Origin: an uncultured Alphaproteobacteria bacterium
GTDB lineage: Bacteria; Pseudomonadota; Alphaproteobacteria; Thalassobaculales; Thalassobaculaceae
Length of the DNA: 64,000 bases
Assembly: GCA_937776645.1 (NCBI GenBank)
Contig: CALMRI010000014.1
Coordinates: 25,247 to 89,246, forward strand
Direction: 5' to 3'
Shown piece by piece: positions 35,360 through 44,689 of the stretch (its first letter is position 1; each line of letters opens with the position of its first letter). Made by a program: the position numbers and the translations under genes. The notes beneath the pieces are model-generated. The model was not told where the DNA came from and did no database searches. It was given only the letters and a program-made list of their open reading frames with translations.

Positions 35360-36337
35360 ATGTCGGTCTTTATCATCAGACGTTTGCTGCAGGCAGCGCT
35401 TGTCGTGTTGGTGATGTCGTTCATCGTATTTTCCGGCGTCTTCTTGGTCGGTGATCCGGTCGAAATTCTGGTCAGCGACGATGCTGACCAGGAAGAACGC
35501 GACCGGATGATTAAGTCGATGGGGCTGGATAAGCCATTTATCGTTCAATACGGGCTGTTCATCTCGAAGGCTGTACAAGGCGATTTGGGCGAATCCTTCG
35601 TTTTCAACGAGCCGGCTCTATTGTTGATTCTGGACCGAATGCCGGCGACTATGGAACTGGCGGTAGTGGCGTTGGTGATTGCGGTAGTCTTTGGAATACC
35701 GCTGGGCATGTGGGCGGGGCTCCGACCGGATTCGCTGGCCTCGAAAAGCATTATGACCGGCTCGATCCTGGGGTTTAGCCTACCGACATTTTGGGTCGGT
35801 ATCATGATGATCCTGCTCTTCGCGGTGTATCTCGGCTGGCTGCCATCCACCGGGCGCGGCGAGGTTCAGGTCCTGTTGGGCATGCCGGTCAGCGTGTTTA
35901 GCTGGGATGGGTTCAGTCATGTGCTGATGCCGGCGGTCAACCTGGCGCTGTTTAAGCTATCCCTGGTGATTCGGTTGGCGCGGGCCGGGACCCGCGAAGT
36001 GCTACAACAGGACTATATCAAATTCGCCCGGGCCAAGGGATTGAGTGACACGCGGATCATCATGGTCCATGTGATGAAGAACATCATGATTCCGGTGGTC
36101 ACCGTATTGGGGCTGGAATTCGGCGGCTTAGTCGCCTTCTCGGTGGTGACCGAGACGGTGTTTGCCTGGCCAGGGATGGGTAAGTTGTTGATCGATTCAA
36201 TCGGGCAACTGGACCGCCCGATCATCGTCGCCTACCTGATGATCATCGTGTTCCTGTTCGTGTTCATCAATCTGTTCGTCGACATTCTCTATTCGCTTCT
36301 CGACCCGAGGGTCCGGTTGCAGGATATGAAGGCATGA
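35360..36337 (+). CDS. Dipeptide-type ABC transporter permease (DppB-like)
   Basis: 325 residues from the ATG at 35360; the frame continues upstream, but the extension lacks family sequence. Six helices are predicted, beginning FIIRRLLQAALVVLVMSFIV. The coupling loop around GTREVLQQDYIKFARAKGLS, with VTETVFAWPGMGKLLIDSI nearer the end, is standard for DppB/OppB. It overlaps the DppC start by four bases and follows the hairpin after the binding-protein gene. Confidence 0.93.
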   Translation: MSVFIIRRLLQAALVVLVMSFIVFSGVFLVGDPVEILVSDDADQEERDRMIKSMGLDKPFIVQYGLFISKAVQGDLGESFVFNEPALLLILDRMPATMELAVVALVIAVVFGIPLGMWAGLRPDSLASKSIMTGSILGFSLPTFWVGIMMILLFAVYLGWLPSTGRGEVQVLLGMPVSVFSWDGFSHVLMPAVNLALFKLSLVIRLARAGTREVLQQDYIKFARAKGLSDTRIIMVHVMKNIMIPVVTVLGLEFGGLVAFSVVTETVFAWPGMGKLLIDSIGQLDRPIIVAYLMIIVFLFVFINLFVDILYSLLDPRVRLQDMKA

Positions 36338-37281
36338 CGGCACTACAAGAGAACCTGGAAGGCGCCACGGCACCCGTTGGCGCGTCGGAAAGCCAAAAAT
36401 ACGAAGGAGTCGATACGCCGCTGCGCCGTTTTATCGTAGATTTTTGCGAGGCGAAGCTGGCTTTGGCGGGATTCTTCGTTATCGCGGCGATCACGATTGT
36501 CGCAATCCTGGCGCCGGTATTGGCGCCGACCGATCCCTATGATCTGGCGACCGTCAGCATTCTCGACAGCCGATTGGCGCCGGGTGAGGCGATGATGAGC
36601 GGGACTGTCGCCCATCTCGGGACCGATGGGGCTGGTCGCGACATGGTCAGCGCGATGATTTACGGCCTGCGCATCAGTCTCGGCGTCGGTATCGGCAGCG
36701 GTGTGATCGCAATGGTTATAGGTATCTCACTGGGACTGTTCTCGGCCTATGCCGGTGGCCGCGTCGATAGCGTGATCATGCGTATCGTCGATATCCAGCT
36801 TAGTTTTCCGGCGATCCTGGTGGCGCTGGTCTTGCTGGTCACCCTGGGTAAGGGCGTGGACAAGACGATCATCGCCCTGGTGGCCGTGCAATGGGCCTAT
36901 TACGCCCGGACCATAAGGGGCACGGCGCTGGTTGAGCGCCGGCGGGAATATATCGAGTCCGCTGTCTGTCTCGGGTTGTCGCAACCAAGAATCATTTTTC
37001 GGCACCTGTTGCCGAACTGTCTGGCGCCGATGATCGTCGTTGCCACCATGCAGGTGGCGCACGCCATATCCCTGGAAGCGACGCTTTCCTTTCTTGGCCT
37101 CGGCATGCCGCAGACCGAGCCGTCGCTTGGCCGGCTGATCGCCAATGGGTTCGAGTACATCATGAGCGGTAAATACTGGATTAGTATTTATCCGGGAATC
37201 GCGCTGCTCGTAACAATTGTCAGCATCAATCTGGTCGGGGACCGTCTGCGTGACGTGCTGAACCCGCGTTTGCAGAAGTAG
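36334..37281 (+). CDS. Dipeptide-type ABC transporter permease (DppC-like)
   Basis: 315 residues. After an N-terminal cytoplasmic stretch and one helix (ALAGFFVIAAITIVAILAPV) comes the DppC/OppC pattern HLGTDGAGRDMVSAMIYGL. The coupling loop ESAVCLGLSQPRIIFRHLLP follows, then LEATLSFLGLGMPQTEPSLG. The start overlaps the upstream permease stop (ATGA). It forms the second half of the translocation pore. Confidence 0.94.
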   Translation: MTALQENLEGATAPVGASESQKYEGVDTPLRRFIVDFCEAKLALAGFFVIAAITIVAILAPVLAPTDPYDLATVSILDSRLAPGEAMMSGTVAHLGTDGAGRDMVSAMIYGLRISLGVGIGSGVIAMVIGISLGLFSAYAGGRVDSVIMRIVDIQLSFPAILVALVLLVTLGKGVDKTIIALVAVQWAYYARTIRGTALVERRREYIESAVCLGLSQPRIIFRHLLPNCLAPMIVVATMQVAHAISLEATLSFLGLGMPQTEPSLGRLIANGFEYIMSGKYWISIYPGIALLVTIVSINLVGDRLRDVLNPRLQK

Positions 37282-37290
37282 GATTAGTCC

Positions 37291-38301
37291 GTGAGAAACC
37301 CGCAAGGCCCGACGCTTGAGGTCAGGAACCTCCAGACCTACTTTTTCACCAAGGGTGGAATCGCTAAGGCGGTCGACGGGATCAGCTTCAGCGTCGAACG
37401 CGGCAAGGTATTGGGCTTGGTCGGGGAATCAGGGTCCGGTAAGACCGTGACCGGGTTCTCGGTGCTGGGTCTGGTCGATGAGCCGGGCCGTGTGGTCGGC
37501 GGCGAAATTCTCTATCATGGGGAAAACTTGGTCACGGCCTCGGCGGACCGCATGCGGGCGCTGCGCGGCGCCAATATCGCGATGATATTTCAAGACCCGA
37601 TGATGACCTTGAACCCGGTGCTGCGCATCGACACGCAGATGATCGAAGCCATTCAGGCTCATGAAAAAATCTCCACCGTTGACGCCTTCCAGCGTGCTCG
37701 CGATGCGCTCGGGCAAGTGGGCATCCCCGCGCCGGATGAGCGTTTGCGCTCTTATCCCCATCAATTTTCCGGCGGCATGCGCCAGCGGGTGGCGATTGCT
37801 ATTGCGCTTTTGAACAAACCTGACCTGATCGTCGCCGATGAGCCGACGACGGCGCTGGATGTTACCATCCAGGGGCAGATCCTGTTTGAGGTCCAGAAAC
37901 TTTGCGCCGAAACTGGAACCTCGTTGATCTGGATCACCCATGATCTGTCGGTCGTGGCCGGGCTCGCCGACGATATCTGTGTGATGTATGCTGGGCAGGT
38001 GGTTGAGCAGGGCACGGTTGATGACGTGCTGGATCGCCCGATGCATCCGTATACCCATGGACTGATTGGCTCCGTGCCAAGCCGTAACCGTCGGGGCGCG
38101 CCGCTGTCGCAAATTCCTGGGATGACACCGTCGCTGCTCAATCTGCCGGTGGGCTGTGCTTTCGCCAGCCGCTGTCCCCGCGTCGATGCTGCGTGTTCGG
38201 TGATTCCCGAGGTTAGTGCGCCGGAGGCCGGTCGGCAGTTGCGCTGCCATCACCCGATCTTCGATGGCGCGGCATCGATCGCGCTGGGAGCGCCGTCATG
38301 A
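37291..38301 (+). CDS. Dipeptide-type ABC transporter ATPase (DppD-like)
   Basis: 336 residues from a GTG at 37291. Walker A is GESGSGKT (residues 45-52), the signature is [15 protein letters not shown], and Walker B is [12 protein letters not shown]. The C-terminal oligopeptide domain ends with a cysteine-rich segment, [14 protein letters not shown], which in DppD/OppD relatives can bind an iron-sulfur cluster. Paired with the following ATPase gene, whose start overlaps its stop. Confidence 0.94.
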   Translation: MRNPQGPTLEVRNLQTYFFTKGGIAKAVDGISFSVERGKVLGLVGESGSGKTVTGFSVLGLVDEPGRVVGGEILYHGENLVTASADRMRALRGANIAMIFQDPMMTLNPVLRIDTQMIEAIQAHEKISTVDAFQRARDALGQVGIPAPDERLRSYPHQFSGGMRQRVAIAIALLNKPDLIVADEPTTALDVTIQGQILFEVQKLCAETGTSLIWITHDLSVVAGLADDICVMYAGQVVEQGTVDDVLDRPMHPYTHGLIGSVPSRNRRGAPLSQIPGMTPSLLNLPVGCAFASRCPRVDAACSVIPEVSAPEAGRQLRCHHPIFDGAASIALGAPS

Positions 38302-39311
38302 GCACGGGCGAAACAGCGGCCCCGATTCTTGAATTGAGGGACGTCTCCAAGCGTTTCGTGAAATCGTTGGACCTAGCGGCGCGCATTGCTCAGAGGTTTG
38401 GCGCCAATGTCCGCGAGGAGGTTGTCCACGCGGTCGATGGTGTTTCGTTGGAAGTCGCCAGCGGGGAGGTTGTCGGCTTGGTTGGCGAGTCCGGTTGCGG
38501 CAAGTCGACGCTCGGCCGGATTGTCGCCGGCGTGCATCAGCCGAGCGACGGGAGTGTGCGGTTTCGCGGCCGTGATATCACCAAGCTTGCCGGCGCCGAG
38601 GCGCGGGACGTTGCGCTGAAAGTCCAGATGATCTTTCAGGACCCGATGAGCTCTCTCAATCCGCGAATGCGTGTCCAGGACATCATCGGCGAGGCACCGG
38701 TCGTCCACGGCGTGGTTAAGCAAGCCGAGATTACCGATTATGTCGAGGACATGATGCATCGGGTCGGCCTCGATCCCAGCTACGCCCGGCGCTATCCGCA
38801 TCAATTTTCAGGCGGTCAGCGGCAACGGATCGGCATCGCTCGGGCCTTGGCGGTGCGGCCGGAATTTCTGGTTTGCGATGAGTCCGTCGCGGCGCTGGAT
38901 GTGTCGATCCAGGCGCAGGTACTGAATTTGTTCATGCGGTTGCGCGAGGATCTGGACCTTACCTATCTGTTCATCAGCCATGATCTGGGGGTGGTTGAGC
39001 ATTTGAGCGACCGGGTGGTGATCATGTATCTTGGCCGGATCGTCGAGATCGCCGGAACCGACGCCTTATTCACTGAACCGAACCATCCCTATACTAAAGC
39101 GCTGTTGGCCGAGGTGCCGCGGCTGGAAACCCGGAAGCGCCGGTTCGAGCCGGTCAAGGGCGAGATCCCGTCACCGATCGATCCGCCATCCGGCTGTCAT
39201 TTTCATCCCCGCTGTCCGCACGCGATGGAGCGCTGTCAGGCCGAACGTCCGGTGTTGCGTGAGATCGCACCTGATCGGTTCGCGGCTTGCCACCTCAACG
39301 ACGATGGGTGA
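38298..39311 (+). CDS. Dipeptide-type ABC transporter ATPase (DppF-like)
   Basis: 337 residues. Walker A is GESGCGKST (residues 63-71), the signature is [15 protein letters not shown], and the Walker B region is [12 protein letters not shown], with glutamate followed by serine-valine-alanine-alanine as in many DppF proteins. The C-terminus carries [14 protein letters not shown]. The start overlaps the DppD-like stop by four bases. Its stop overlaps the start of the next hydrolase gene. Confidence 0.94.
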   Translation: MSTGETAAPILELRDVSKRFVKSLDLAARIAQRFGANVREEVVHAVDGVSLEVASGEVVGLVGESGCGKSTLGRIVAGVHQPSDGSVRFRGRDITKLAGAEARDVALKVQMIFQDPMSSLNPRMRVQDIIGEAPVVHGVVKQAEITDYVEDMMHRVGLDPSYARRYPHQFSGGQRQRIGIARALAVRPEFLVCDESVAALDVSIQAQVLNLFMRLREDLDLTYLFISHDLGVVEHLSDRVVIMYLGRIVEIAGTDALFTEPNHPYTKALLAEVPRLETRKRRFEPVKGEIPSPIDPPSGCHFHPRCPHAMERCQAERPVLREIAPDRFAACHLNDDG

Positions 39312-40170
39312 CACGATCGAACATCGGATCCCCGATGTGCTCCATGCGCTGGAGCCAGATGGCGGCGTGCCCTTGATTTTCGATTCGCCGCATTCCGGGA
39401 CGACCTTTCCAGATGGCTTCACCTGCAATGCAACGCCATGGCAGTTACGGGTCAATGTCGATGTCCATGTGGATGAGTTGTTCAGCCATGTGGTGCGGCA
39501 GGGGGCGGGACTGCTTCGGGCCCTGTTTCCTCGCACTTTCATCGATGCGAACCGATCGGTGCGCGAGATTGATCCGAGCATGCTGGAGGAACCATGGCCG
39601 GGTCCGATGGTCGAATCCAGAAAAACCAAAGTCGGTATGGGGTTGATTCGACGTCACATCGTCCCGGGAGTGTTGATGTACGATCGCCCCCTCGCGGTCG
39701 ATGAGGTGCGATCACGGATCGACACCTATCACGCCCCCTATCACCAATTGCTGAGTGATATGTTGGACCGCGCTCATGCCCTTCATGGCGCGGTCTGGCA
39801 CGTCAACTGCCACTCAATGAAATCCGCCGGCACGCCGATGAATATTGACGAGGGCAAGCGGCGCCCGGACTTCGTCGTCAGCGATCTTGACGGCAAGACC
39901 TCCGGCCCGGCATTTCTCGAATTCACCGCCGAAAGCTTGCGGACCAAGGGTTATGAGGTGTCGGTCAACTATCCGTTCCGCGGCGCTGAATTGATCAATC
40001 GCTTCGGGGATCCTTCGGGCAATCGCCATTCGATCCAAATCGAAATTAACCGGGCGCTCTATCTGGATGAGAAAACTTATGAGAAATCTATCGATTTCGA
40101 GGTGTTGCGCGGGGATCTGACGACGCTGTCGGCGGAAATGGTGGCATTCGTGGAACAAGCTTCTGACTGA
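39304..40170 (+). CDS. N-formylglutamate amidohydrolase family protein
   Basis: 288 residues from the ATG at 39304, overlapping the ATPase stop by eight bases. The N-terminal VPLIFDSPHSGTTFPDGF and the WHVNCHSMKSAG block are the conserved metal-binding parts of this family, with RALFPRTFIDANRSVREID between them. It hydrolyses N-formyl-L-glutamate in histidine breakdown, and relatives act on other N-acyl amino acids. No hut genes are here. Translational coupling to the peptide importer suggests it processes an imported acyl amino acid or peptide. Confidence 0.88.
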   Translation: MGDTIEHRIPDVLHALEPDGGVPLIFDSPHSGTTFPDGFTCNATPWQLRVNVDVHVDELFSHVVRQGAGLLRALFPRTFIDANRSVREIDPSMLEEPWPGPMVESRKTKVGMGLIRRHIVPGVLMYDRPLAVDEVRSRIDTYHAPYHQLLSDMLDRAHALHGAVWHVNCHSMKSAGTPMNIDEGKRRPDFVVSDLDGKTSGPAFLEFTAESLRTKGYEVSVNYPFRGAELINRFGDPSGNRHSIQIEINRALYLDEKTYEKSIDFEVLRGDLTTLSAEMVAFVEQASD

Positions 40171-40620
40171 CGCACGAGGCGAATGTTTTGAACTCACAAG
40201 CAAGGATCAAGACCGGTCGGTACGTTGATTTAAAAACCGAAAATATTTCAAAGGCGGCGGTGTAAAGACACAAACGTGCGGTCTTTTCCTTGAATTTCAG
40301 CCTTTTTCAGCCGTTCTTCAATCTGCCGGAGCGTCTCGATCTCTTGCTGCGTGCCCTTGGCGGCTTTTAGGTGTTCCTGATGTTGCTGCTGGCGTTACGA
40401 CGGTTGTGCGATTTTAGCTTCGTGAGAAATTACCAGAAAACGACGCTACCATGGCAGCTTTTTGGTATTTTCCGATATTTGATCAGCCGGGGAGATCACC
40501 ATTCGTCAATGGATTGGGAGTTTTCAGGGCAAACTCTTTACCTCCAAAATTCTTATGGTTTAATCCCGTTAATTTTATGGCGAAGTCAAGCTGATTCCAA
40601 TACTAAAACCGCGGCTGCGG
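40171..40620. other. AT-rich intergenic region with a possible coiled-coil remnant
   Basis: 450 bases between the hydrolase and nadK, clearly richer in A+T than the surroundings. On the reverse strand a 48-codon frame without a start codon (about 40251-40397) reads RQQQHQEHLKAAKGTQQEIE followed by RLKKAEIQGKD, a charged helical, coiled-coil-like stretch. It begins right after a TAA and looks like the C-terminal remnant of a lost gene. No other signal was found. Confidence 0.4.
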
Positions 40621-41388
40621 TTAGGGTGTGAACTGTTCCTTCAGGACCCGTTCGTCCAAGTTGCGATCCGGATCATATAGCAGGTGGAGCGCAACAGTTC
40701 GGTCTTCGGTAACTGTCACCGAGCGCACGTCCCGTACTTCCGTTGCGTCGGCGGTGGCGCTGATCGGACGCTTCTCAGCTTCCAGAATATCGAATCGGAT
40801 CTTCGCTCGATTATCCAGCAGCGCGCCTCGCCAGCGTCGTGGCCGAAAAGCACTTAGGGGTGTCATCGCCAGAATGCCGGCGCCAAGCGGAATGATCGGT
40901 CCGTGGGCCGATAGGTTATAGGCTGTGCTACCGGCGGGGGTGGAGACTAGGATGCCATCGCAAAGCAGTTCCTCCATCCGCACCGTATCGTCGATGGTGA
41001 TCCGCAGTTTTGCGGTCTGGGCGGTTTGCCGCAGTAGCGAGACCTCGTTGATCGCCAAGGCGTCTTCAATGGTTCCGGTAATGGTTTCCACTTTCATCCG
41101 CAGTGGATGCAAGGTGACCAGGGTGGCAGCTTGGATTCGCTCTAATAACCCGATTTCGGCAAATTCATTCATCAAGAAACCAACGGTCCCTCGGTTCATG
41201 CCGAAGACTTTGACCGGCTTGTCGATGTGCTTACGCAATGTCTCCAGCATCATGCCGTCACCGCCGAGGGCGACGATGATATCGGCCTCGGCCTCGTCGA
41301 CCGCACCGTAACGTTTCTCGAGAGTGGCCTTGGCGGCGGACGCTTGGTCCGTCGATGAAGCTAGGAAAGCGACTTTCGGTTCAGACAT
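40621..41388 (-). CDS. nadK: NAD kinase
   Basis: 255 residues. It phosphorylates NAD to NADP in the cytoplasm. The catalytic GGDG motif is at residues 42-45 ([15 protein letters not shown]), with the substrate-binding NEVSLLRQ region near residue 125 and the second conserved motif [13 protein letters not shown] near residue 155. The length is that of the shorter alphaproteobacterial enzymes. Its start is an ATG at 41388. Gene orientation is opposite to the preceding operon, and no partner gene is near. Confidence 0.93.
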   Translation of the reverse strand: MSEPKVAFLASSTDQASAAKATLEKRYGAVDEAEADIIVALGGDGMMLETLRKHIDKPVKVFGMNRGTVGFLMNEFAEIGLLERIQAATLVTLHPLRMKVETITGTIEDALAINEVSLLRQTAQTAKLRITIDDTVRMEELLCDGILVSTPAGSTAYNLSAHGPIIPLGAGILAMTPLSAFRPRRWRGALLDNRAKIRFDILEAEKRPISATADATEVRDVRSVTVTEDRTVALHLLYDPDRNLDERVLKEQFTP

Positions 41389-41686
41389 CCAGATGTTCCC
41401 TGGCCAGATCCTGAACCAGCCATCTTGGCGGGTTCGATGTTGATCCGCACTAGCCGGCGGAGGTGTGCGACGTATAGCATTCGAACGTTGGTCGAGGCAC
41501 CCGGAAACCTCTTAAGTGGCCTGAAAAGGAACTAACAATAAAGAGGCTATGTAGTGCGGCGATGGTGTTTGCCTTGGTTAGGATGTCCATGCGGCTCCAG
41601 GTTGCGGCGGCGGCGGCTGATCGTCATGCCCCTACTATTTCCCTGTACTGGTCAGCACTGAGGCTTATGTCTCGCGGGCTCAACCT
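41389..41686. other. Short intergenic region upstream of nadK
   Basis: About 300 bases with no recognisable gene, RNA or repeat. It must contain the nadK promoter on the reverse strand. Its right end passes into a decayed forward-strand gene whose true start could not be located. Confidence 0.4.
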
Positions 41687-42025
41687 TTGCCGGGCGTAAG
41701 CCGGACCACGAGGGTCGGGTTTGTCACGGGTCTGACCGCGCAACAATCCGAGCTACCTTATCCGGCACAGATCGCGATTTTCGCCAAGTGCACTGAGGCA
41801 AGTAAGCTGATCATCATCGGCTTGACCGATACACGAATGAATGCGCCCTACCGAGCCCGCGTCACTCTTGCAATGCTGACCGCGATGGCGAGAGCCACCG
41901 ACATATTTTAGAAATATTGTATCGAAACAGTGTTCACCTTTCTCGACCTTTGCAAGATGCTTGGTTTCAATCAACTGACGATCAGTGATGGCGTTAGTAT
42001 TTCGCGCCAGTTTAAGATCGAATAA
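41687..42025 (+). pseudogene. Decayed small protein gene with an internal stop
   Basis: A forward frame reads LPYPAQIAIFAKCTEASKLI and APYRARVTLAMLTAMARATD, reaches an in-frame TAG at 41909, and continues in the same frame as VFTFLDLCKMLGFNQLTISD, ending FKIE at TAA 42023-42025. The continuity of protein-like sequence on both sides of the stop indicates one gene. I do not recognise the family with certainty. The N-terminus is also unclear: the frame opens at a TTG without a good ribosome-binding site. It converges on another decayed gene. Confidence 0.45.
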
Positions 42026-42061
42026 CCGCCAGACGAACCCTCTCGCTTGGCGCGCAGGGGA

Positions 42062-42317
42062 TTAAAAATGCTCCTCACCGCGCTCATGGTCGAGATCCGG
42101 GAAATCTCGGTAGAGCGCGAAAACGGTCCCTTGACCAGGGAATTGACCGTGTGTTGAATCGATTCGATCGGATCGAGGCCAGGTTTGCGGTGCGTGATCT
42201 TGCACCCCGCGATAAGCCCCTCGGCCTTTAGATGGGAAAGATAAGCATGGGGGCGTCGGCGAATTCGGTATCCTTTACGCCATTCTTCGGTCCGCACCAA
42301 ACGTAATAATGGTCCAT
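42062..42317 (-). pseudogene. Decayed small gene resembling the DUF6614 family
   Basis: Starting at the ATG at 42317 the reverse strand reads MDHYYVWCGPKNGVKDTEFA, then shifts frame to AYLSHLKAEGLIAGCKITHR and later to VFALYRDFPDLDHERGEEHF, ending at TAA 42062. The order of these pieces matches a family of about 100-residue proteins recalled as DUF6614, of unknown function. The central part is lost or scrambled. At least two frameshifts or deletions are needed to explain it. Confidence 0.5.
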
Positions 42318-42328
42318 TTGATCAGCTT

Positions 42329-42853
42329 TTAATCCGGTGTCGGATAGGCGGTCAACAATGTGCATCCGTCTTTGCCGTCGGTCTTGATCACGACTTTCAA
42401 ATCCGTGGTTGTCTTGATCGATCCTAGGCTGGCCGGACGTTCCGCGATCCGGCCCAAAAAGCCGTTGCCGTCATAGCTCCATGCCTGGTTTTTCGGCCCA
42501 CGGGCGTTCGCCACCCAGTTATTTATTTTGGCGCGGTGTTGGGTCAGCGCCGCACGAATGCTCAGGCGCGCCTCGGAAAGATCGGTAAAGCTGCTGGCCG
42601 CCGGGATCGTTCGATAATTATCTAGGCGGGCGATTAACCATTGGTCGGGCTTCCCGACATGCCGTGAGATCGTATGACCGCCCGCCGTCTCCTGCGCTTC
42701 CAACCACCGGTCCGGAAACCGTTCCGGAATACAGCCGCTGACGCCTTCGCTGCGCCAGAGTGCCGTGATGCCGGCGACGGTGAGGAGAAGGACGAAGAAA
42801 ATAATCCTCGGCAAGGCGATTCTGGATCCTGGTGACCAAAGTCGCCGCGCCAC
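42329..42853 (-). CDS. Membrane-anchored or secreted protein with an RNase A-like (CdiA-type) toxin domain
   Basis: 174 residues from a GTG at 42853. An N-terminal hydrophobic segment (PRIIFFVLLLTVAGITALW, residues 15-33) is a signal or anchor. Residues 50-174 match the bacterial RNase A-like toxin domain of contact-dependent inhibition proteins: GGHTISRHVGKPDQWLIARL, SSFTDLSEA, and LLTAYP at the end. Candidate catalytic residues are H65 (or H60), R76, T168 and Y170, the His-Arg-Thr-Tyr set described for that fold. It would cleave RNA if delivered to a cytoplasm. No immunity-like gene is adjacent. Confidence 0.7.
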   Translation of the reverse strand: MARRLWSPGSRIALPRIIFFVLLLTVAGITALWRSEGVSGCIPERFPDRWLEAQETAGGHTISRHVGKPDQWLIARLDNYRTIPAASSFTDLSEARLSIRAALTQHRAKINNWVANARGPKNQAWSYDGNGFLGRIAERPASLGSIKTTTDLKVVIKTDGKDGCTLLTAYPTPD

Positions 42854-42924
42854 GACCGTTCAACCCAATCCGGCCGCTAAGCGCCGGTGAATTGAGGTCG
42901 ACCGGCGGGTATGCCTTACTTGGG

Positions 42925-44295
42925 TCATTTCCCCCAGGGGGTGATGGCCTCTTTCAACGCCTTGTAGCCTTCGACAAAGCCCGGGCGCTTGGTCCCATAG
43001 ATCGTGTCGAACTTGGTCAGGGCATCGTCAAGCCAGGCGCGGACGGTTTCATTGCCGGGATTGGCGTCAAGATAGGCATCGCGGATCAACACAAAATGGA
43101 TGCGCGGGTCATAGGGTTGTTTGGTGCCGCCCATCGATTCGTCGCCATCCAGAAGGCGCAGCAGCATCGCGTCGGCCGAACCCAAGGTCTGCTCGTGGAT
43201 CGCTTGGCCCGACGTGCGGTGCATGACCGATGTCATGTCCCGTCCATTGCCGGTGGTGTAGCCCATGTCGGACCAAACCTTGCCGATGTCAATATCCTGA
43301 CCCAGATGGGCAGCGACGCGATTACCGAAGGCCCTAAGAGGGTCGGACACATCGGCCATCAGATCGGTCAAGCGATCGCCGTCAAGGTCGGTCGCCAGCA
43401 CGATGCAGTCGCGCTGTTCGATCAAGTCCCACAGCAACAGGCCGTAGTTGGTATCGGCGATATGCTGCTCGATCCGACCGCCCCAGTTCTCCATGCCCGC
43501 CTTGAAGTCGGAGGGGAGCAGAGCGATGATCTTCTCGATGCTCTCCTTGTGCTCCTCATAGGGGTCAACGGCGTATTTACGGCCCACCTCGAATTTGGTG
43601 CCCTTCAAAAGCCAGGCATGCAGGCCGGCATTGATGCCGTCTTCCATCGCCTGGGTCGGCTTCATGGCGACACGGCCGAGCTTGCCGGACTCGTGCACCA
43701 TCTTCAGGAACAGGCGATTGGCATAAGCCATCTGCACGCCCGGGGAATTCATTTCGGAGTGAACGATGCCGGTCTTCGGATCGACATTAAATTTAGCCCG
43801 GTCCTGGGAGTAGGGCAGACAGGGCATGCTGCGTACGGCGGTGATCGGGCCATAGGGGCGGACGTTGCAATAGACGCCGGCCTGGGTGCGCAGCGGCGCA
43901 TTGCCGGACTTGCCCATCACCACCACCCGGCCACCCTTGCCGTCATTGACATAGGCGTCGCCGGCGGTCGACCATTTGATTGAGATGCAGGGCATGTTGC
44001 CGAACCAGCCGAGACAGGCGAGCTTGGTGTCGTGGCGGAATTGCGACCACATCGGAATGCCGTAAAACGGTAAACCCAGAATGTCCGCCGCGGCAATTGT
44101 GCCAAGCAGCGCAAAGGCGTCGGTCAGCGAATGGGCGACGGGATTGACCTTGCCGTCAAAATTACCACCCTGCCACACCACCGCATCCGGGTGGCCGTCG
44201 GGACGGACGTCGGTCGGCTCGTAGAGCTTGTGCATCAGCCCAAGCAGGTCCCCACCATCGGCTTCGGTTCGTGCGATTGACATCAGATCGATCAT
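42925..44295 (-). CDS. Conserved-looking protein of unknown family (456 residues)
   Basis: The start is an ATG at 44295 with a GAAGAGG-type site. No signal peptide or transmembrane helix is evident, so it is probably cytoplasmic. Ordered, aromatic- and glycine-rich stretches suggest an enzyme: VVWQGGNFDGKVNPVAHSL, PFYGIPMWSQFRHDTKLACL, LRTQAGVYCNVRPYGPITAV, VHSEMNSPGVQMAYANRLFL and CIVLATDLDGDRLTDLMADV. The last part is helical and charged. I do not recognise the family and assign no function. Codon use looks like its neighbours, so it is a native gene. Confidence 0.8.
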   Translation of the reverse strand: MIDLMSIARTEADGGDLLGLMHKLYEPTDVRPDGHPDAVVWQGGNFDGKVNPVAHSLTDAFALLGTIAAADILGLPFYGIPMWSQFRHDTKLACLGWFGNMPCISIKWSTAGDAYVNDGKGGRVVVMGKSGNAPLRTQAGVYCNVRPYGPITAVRSMPCLPYSQDRAKFNVDPKTGIVHSEMNSPGVQMAYANRLFLKMVHESGKLGRVAMKPTQAMEDGINAGLHAWLLKGTKFEVGRKYAVDPYEEHKESIEKIIALLPSDFKAGMENWGGRIEQHIADTNYGLLLWDLIEQRDCIVLATDLDGDRLTDLMADVSDPLRAFGNRVAAHLGQDIDIGKVWSDMGYTTGNGRDMTSVMHRTSGQAIHEQTLGSADAMLLRLLDGDESMGGTKQPYDPRIHFVLIRDAYLDANPGNETVRAWLDDALTKFDTIYGTKRPGFVEGYKALKEAITPWGK

Positions 44296-44689
44296 TTTTG
44301 CCTCTTCGCTATCAAGGTTCGTCCGCGCTCACGATGTTAGGTCGGAACCGCGTTGGCCCAGTCCGGGAAATCTGTGTGCAGGGCCTTTCTATGCTGCGAA
44401 CGGGCGCGTCTGTAAAGTCCGTATAGATAGGCGCCGCCTGGTGATGACGCTCAAATCACGTCCAGCATGAGGTTTTGTCGATGCTATACAGTCCTCATCC
44501 TCCTGTTCCCGTCATCCCGTCGCAGAGCGGGATCCATTCCGCTGTCGCCGTTCCAGTCGACAGTGCGGTAATTAATCGCCCCGCTGATGCGGCGACCAAT
44601 TTCGGCGATTGGGTTCCTACCTTGGGCTTGCGTTCATGAAAACGGGGGGCGGACTGACGGCATTTGAAATGGAGCTAATCGGGAGACGC
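44296..44689. other. Intergenic region holding a short palindromic repeat
   Basis: 394 bases between two leftward genes. It holds the promoter of the 456-residue protein gene and, at 44507-44540, a REP-like palindromic sequence listed separately. No further gene or RNA could be supported. Confidence 0.45.
44514..44533. repeat. REP-like palindrome
   Basis: ATCCCG pairs with CGGGAT across an eight-base loop, flanked by GTC on the left and CCATTCC on the right. The pattern resembles the GTCATTCCCG...CGGGAATCC dispersed elements of many proteobacteria. Only one copy was noticed in this window, so repeat status rests on general resemblance. Confidence 0.4.

Noticed and set aside
42832..43983. A 383-codon forward frame
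   Set aside because: It is antisense to the 456-residue protein gene, whose start, ribosome-binding site and ordered motifs are better.
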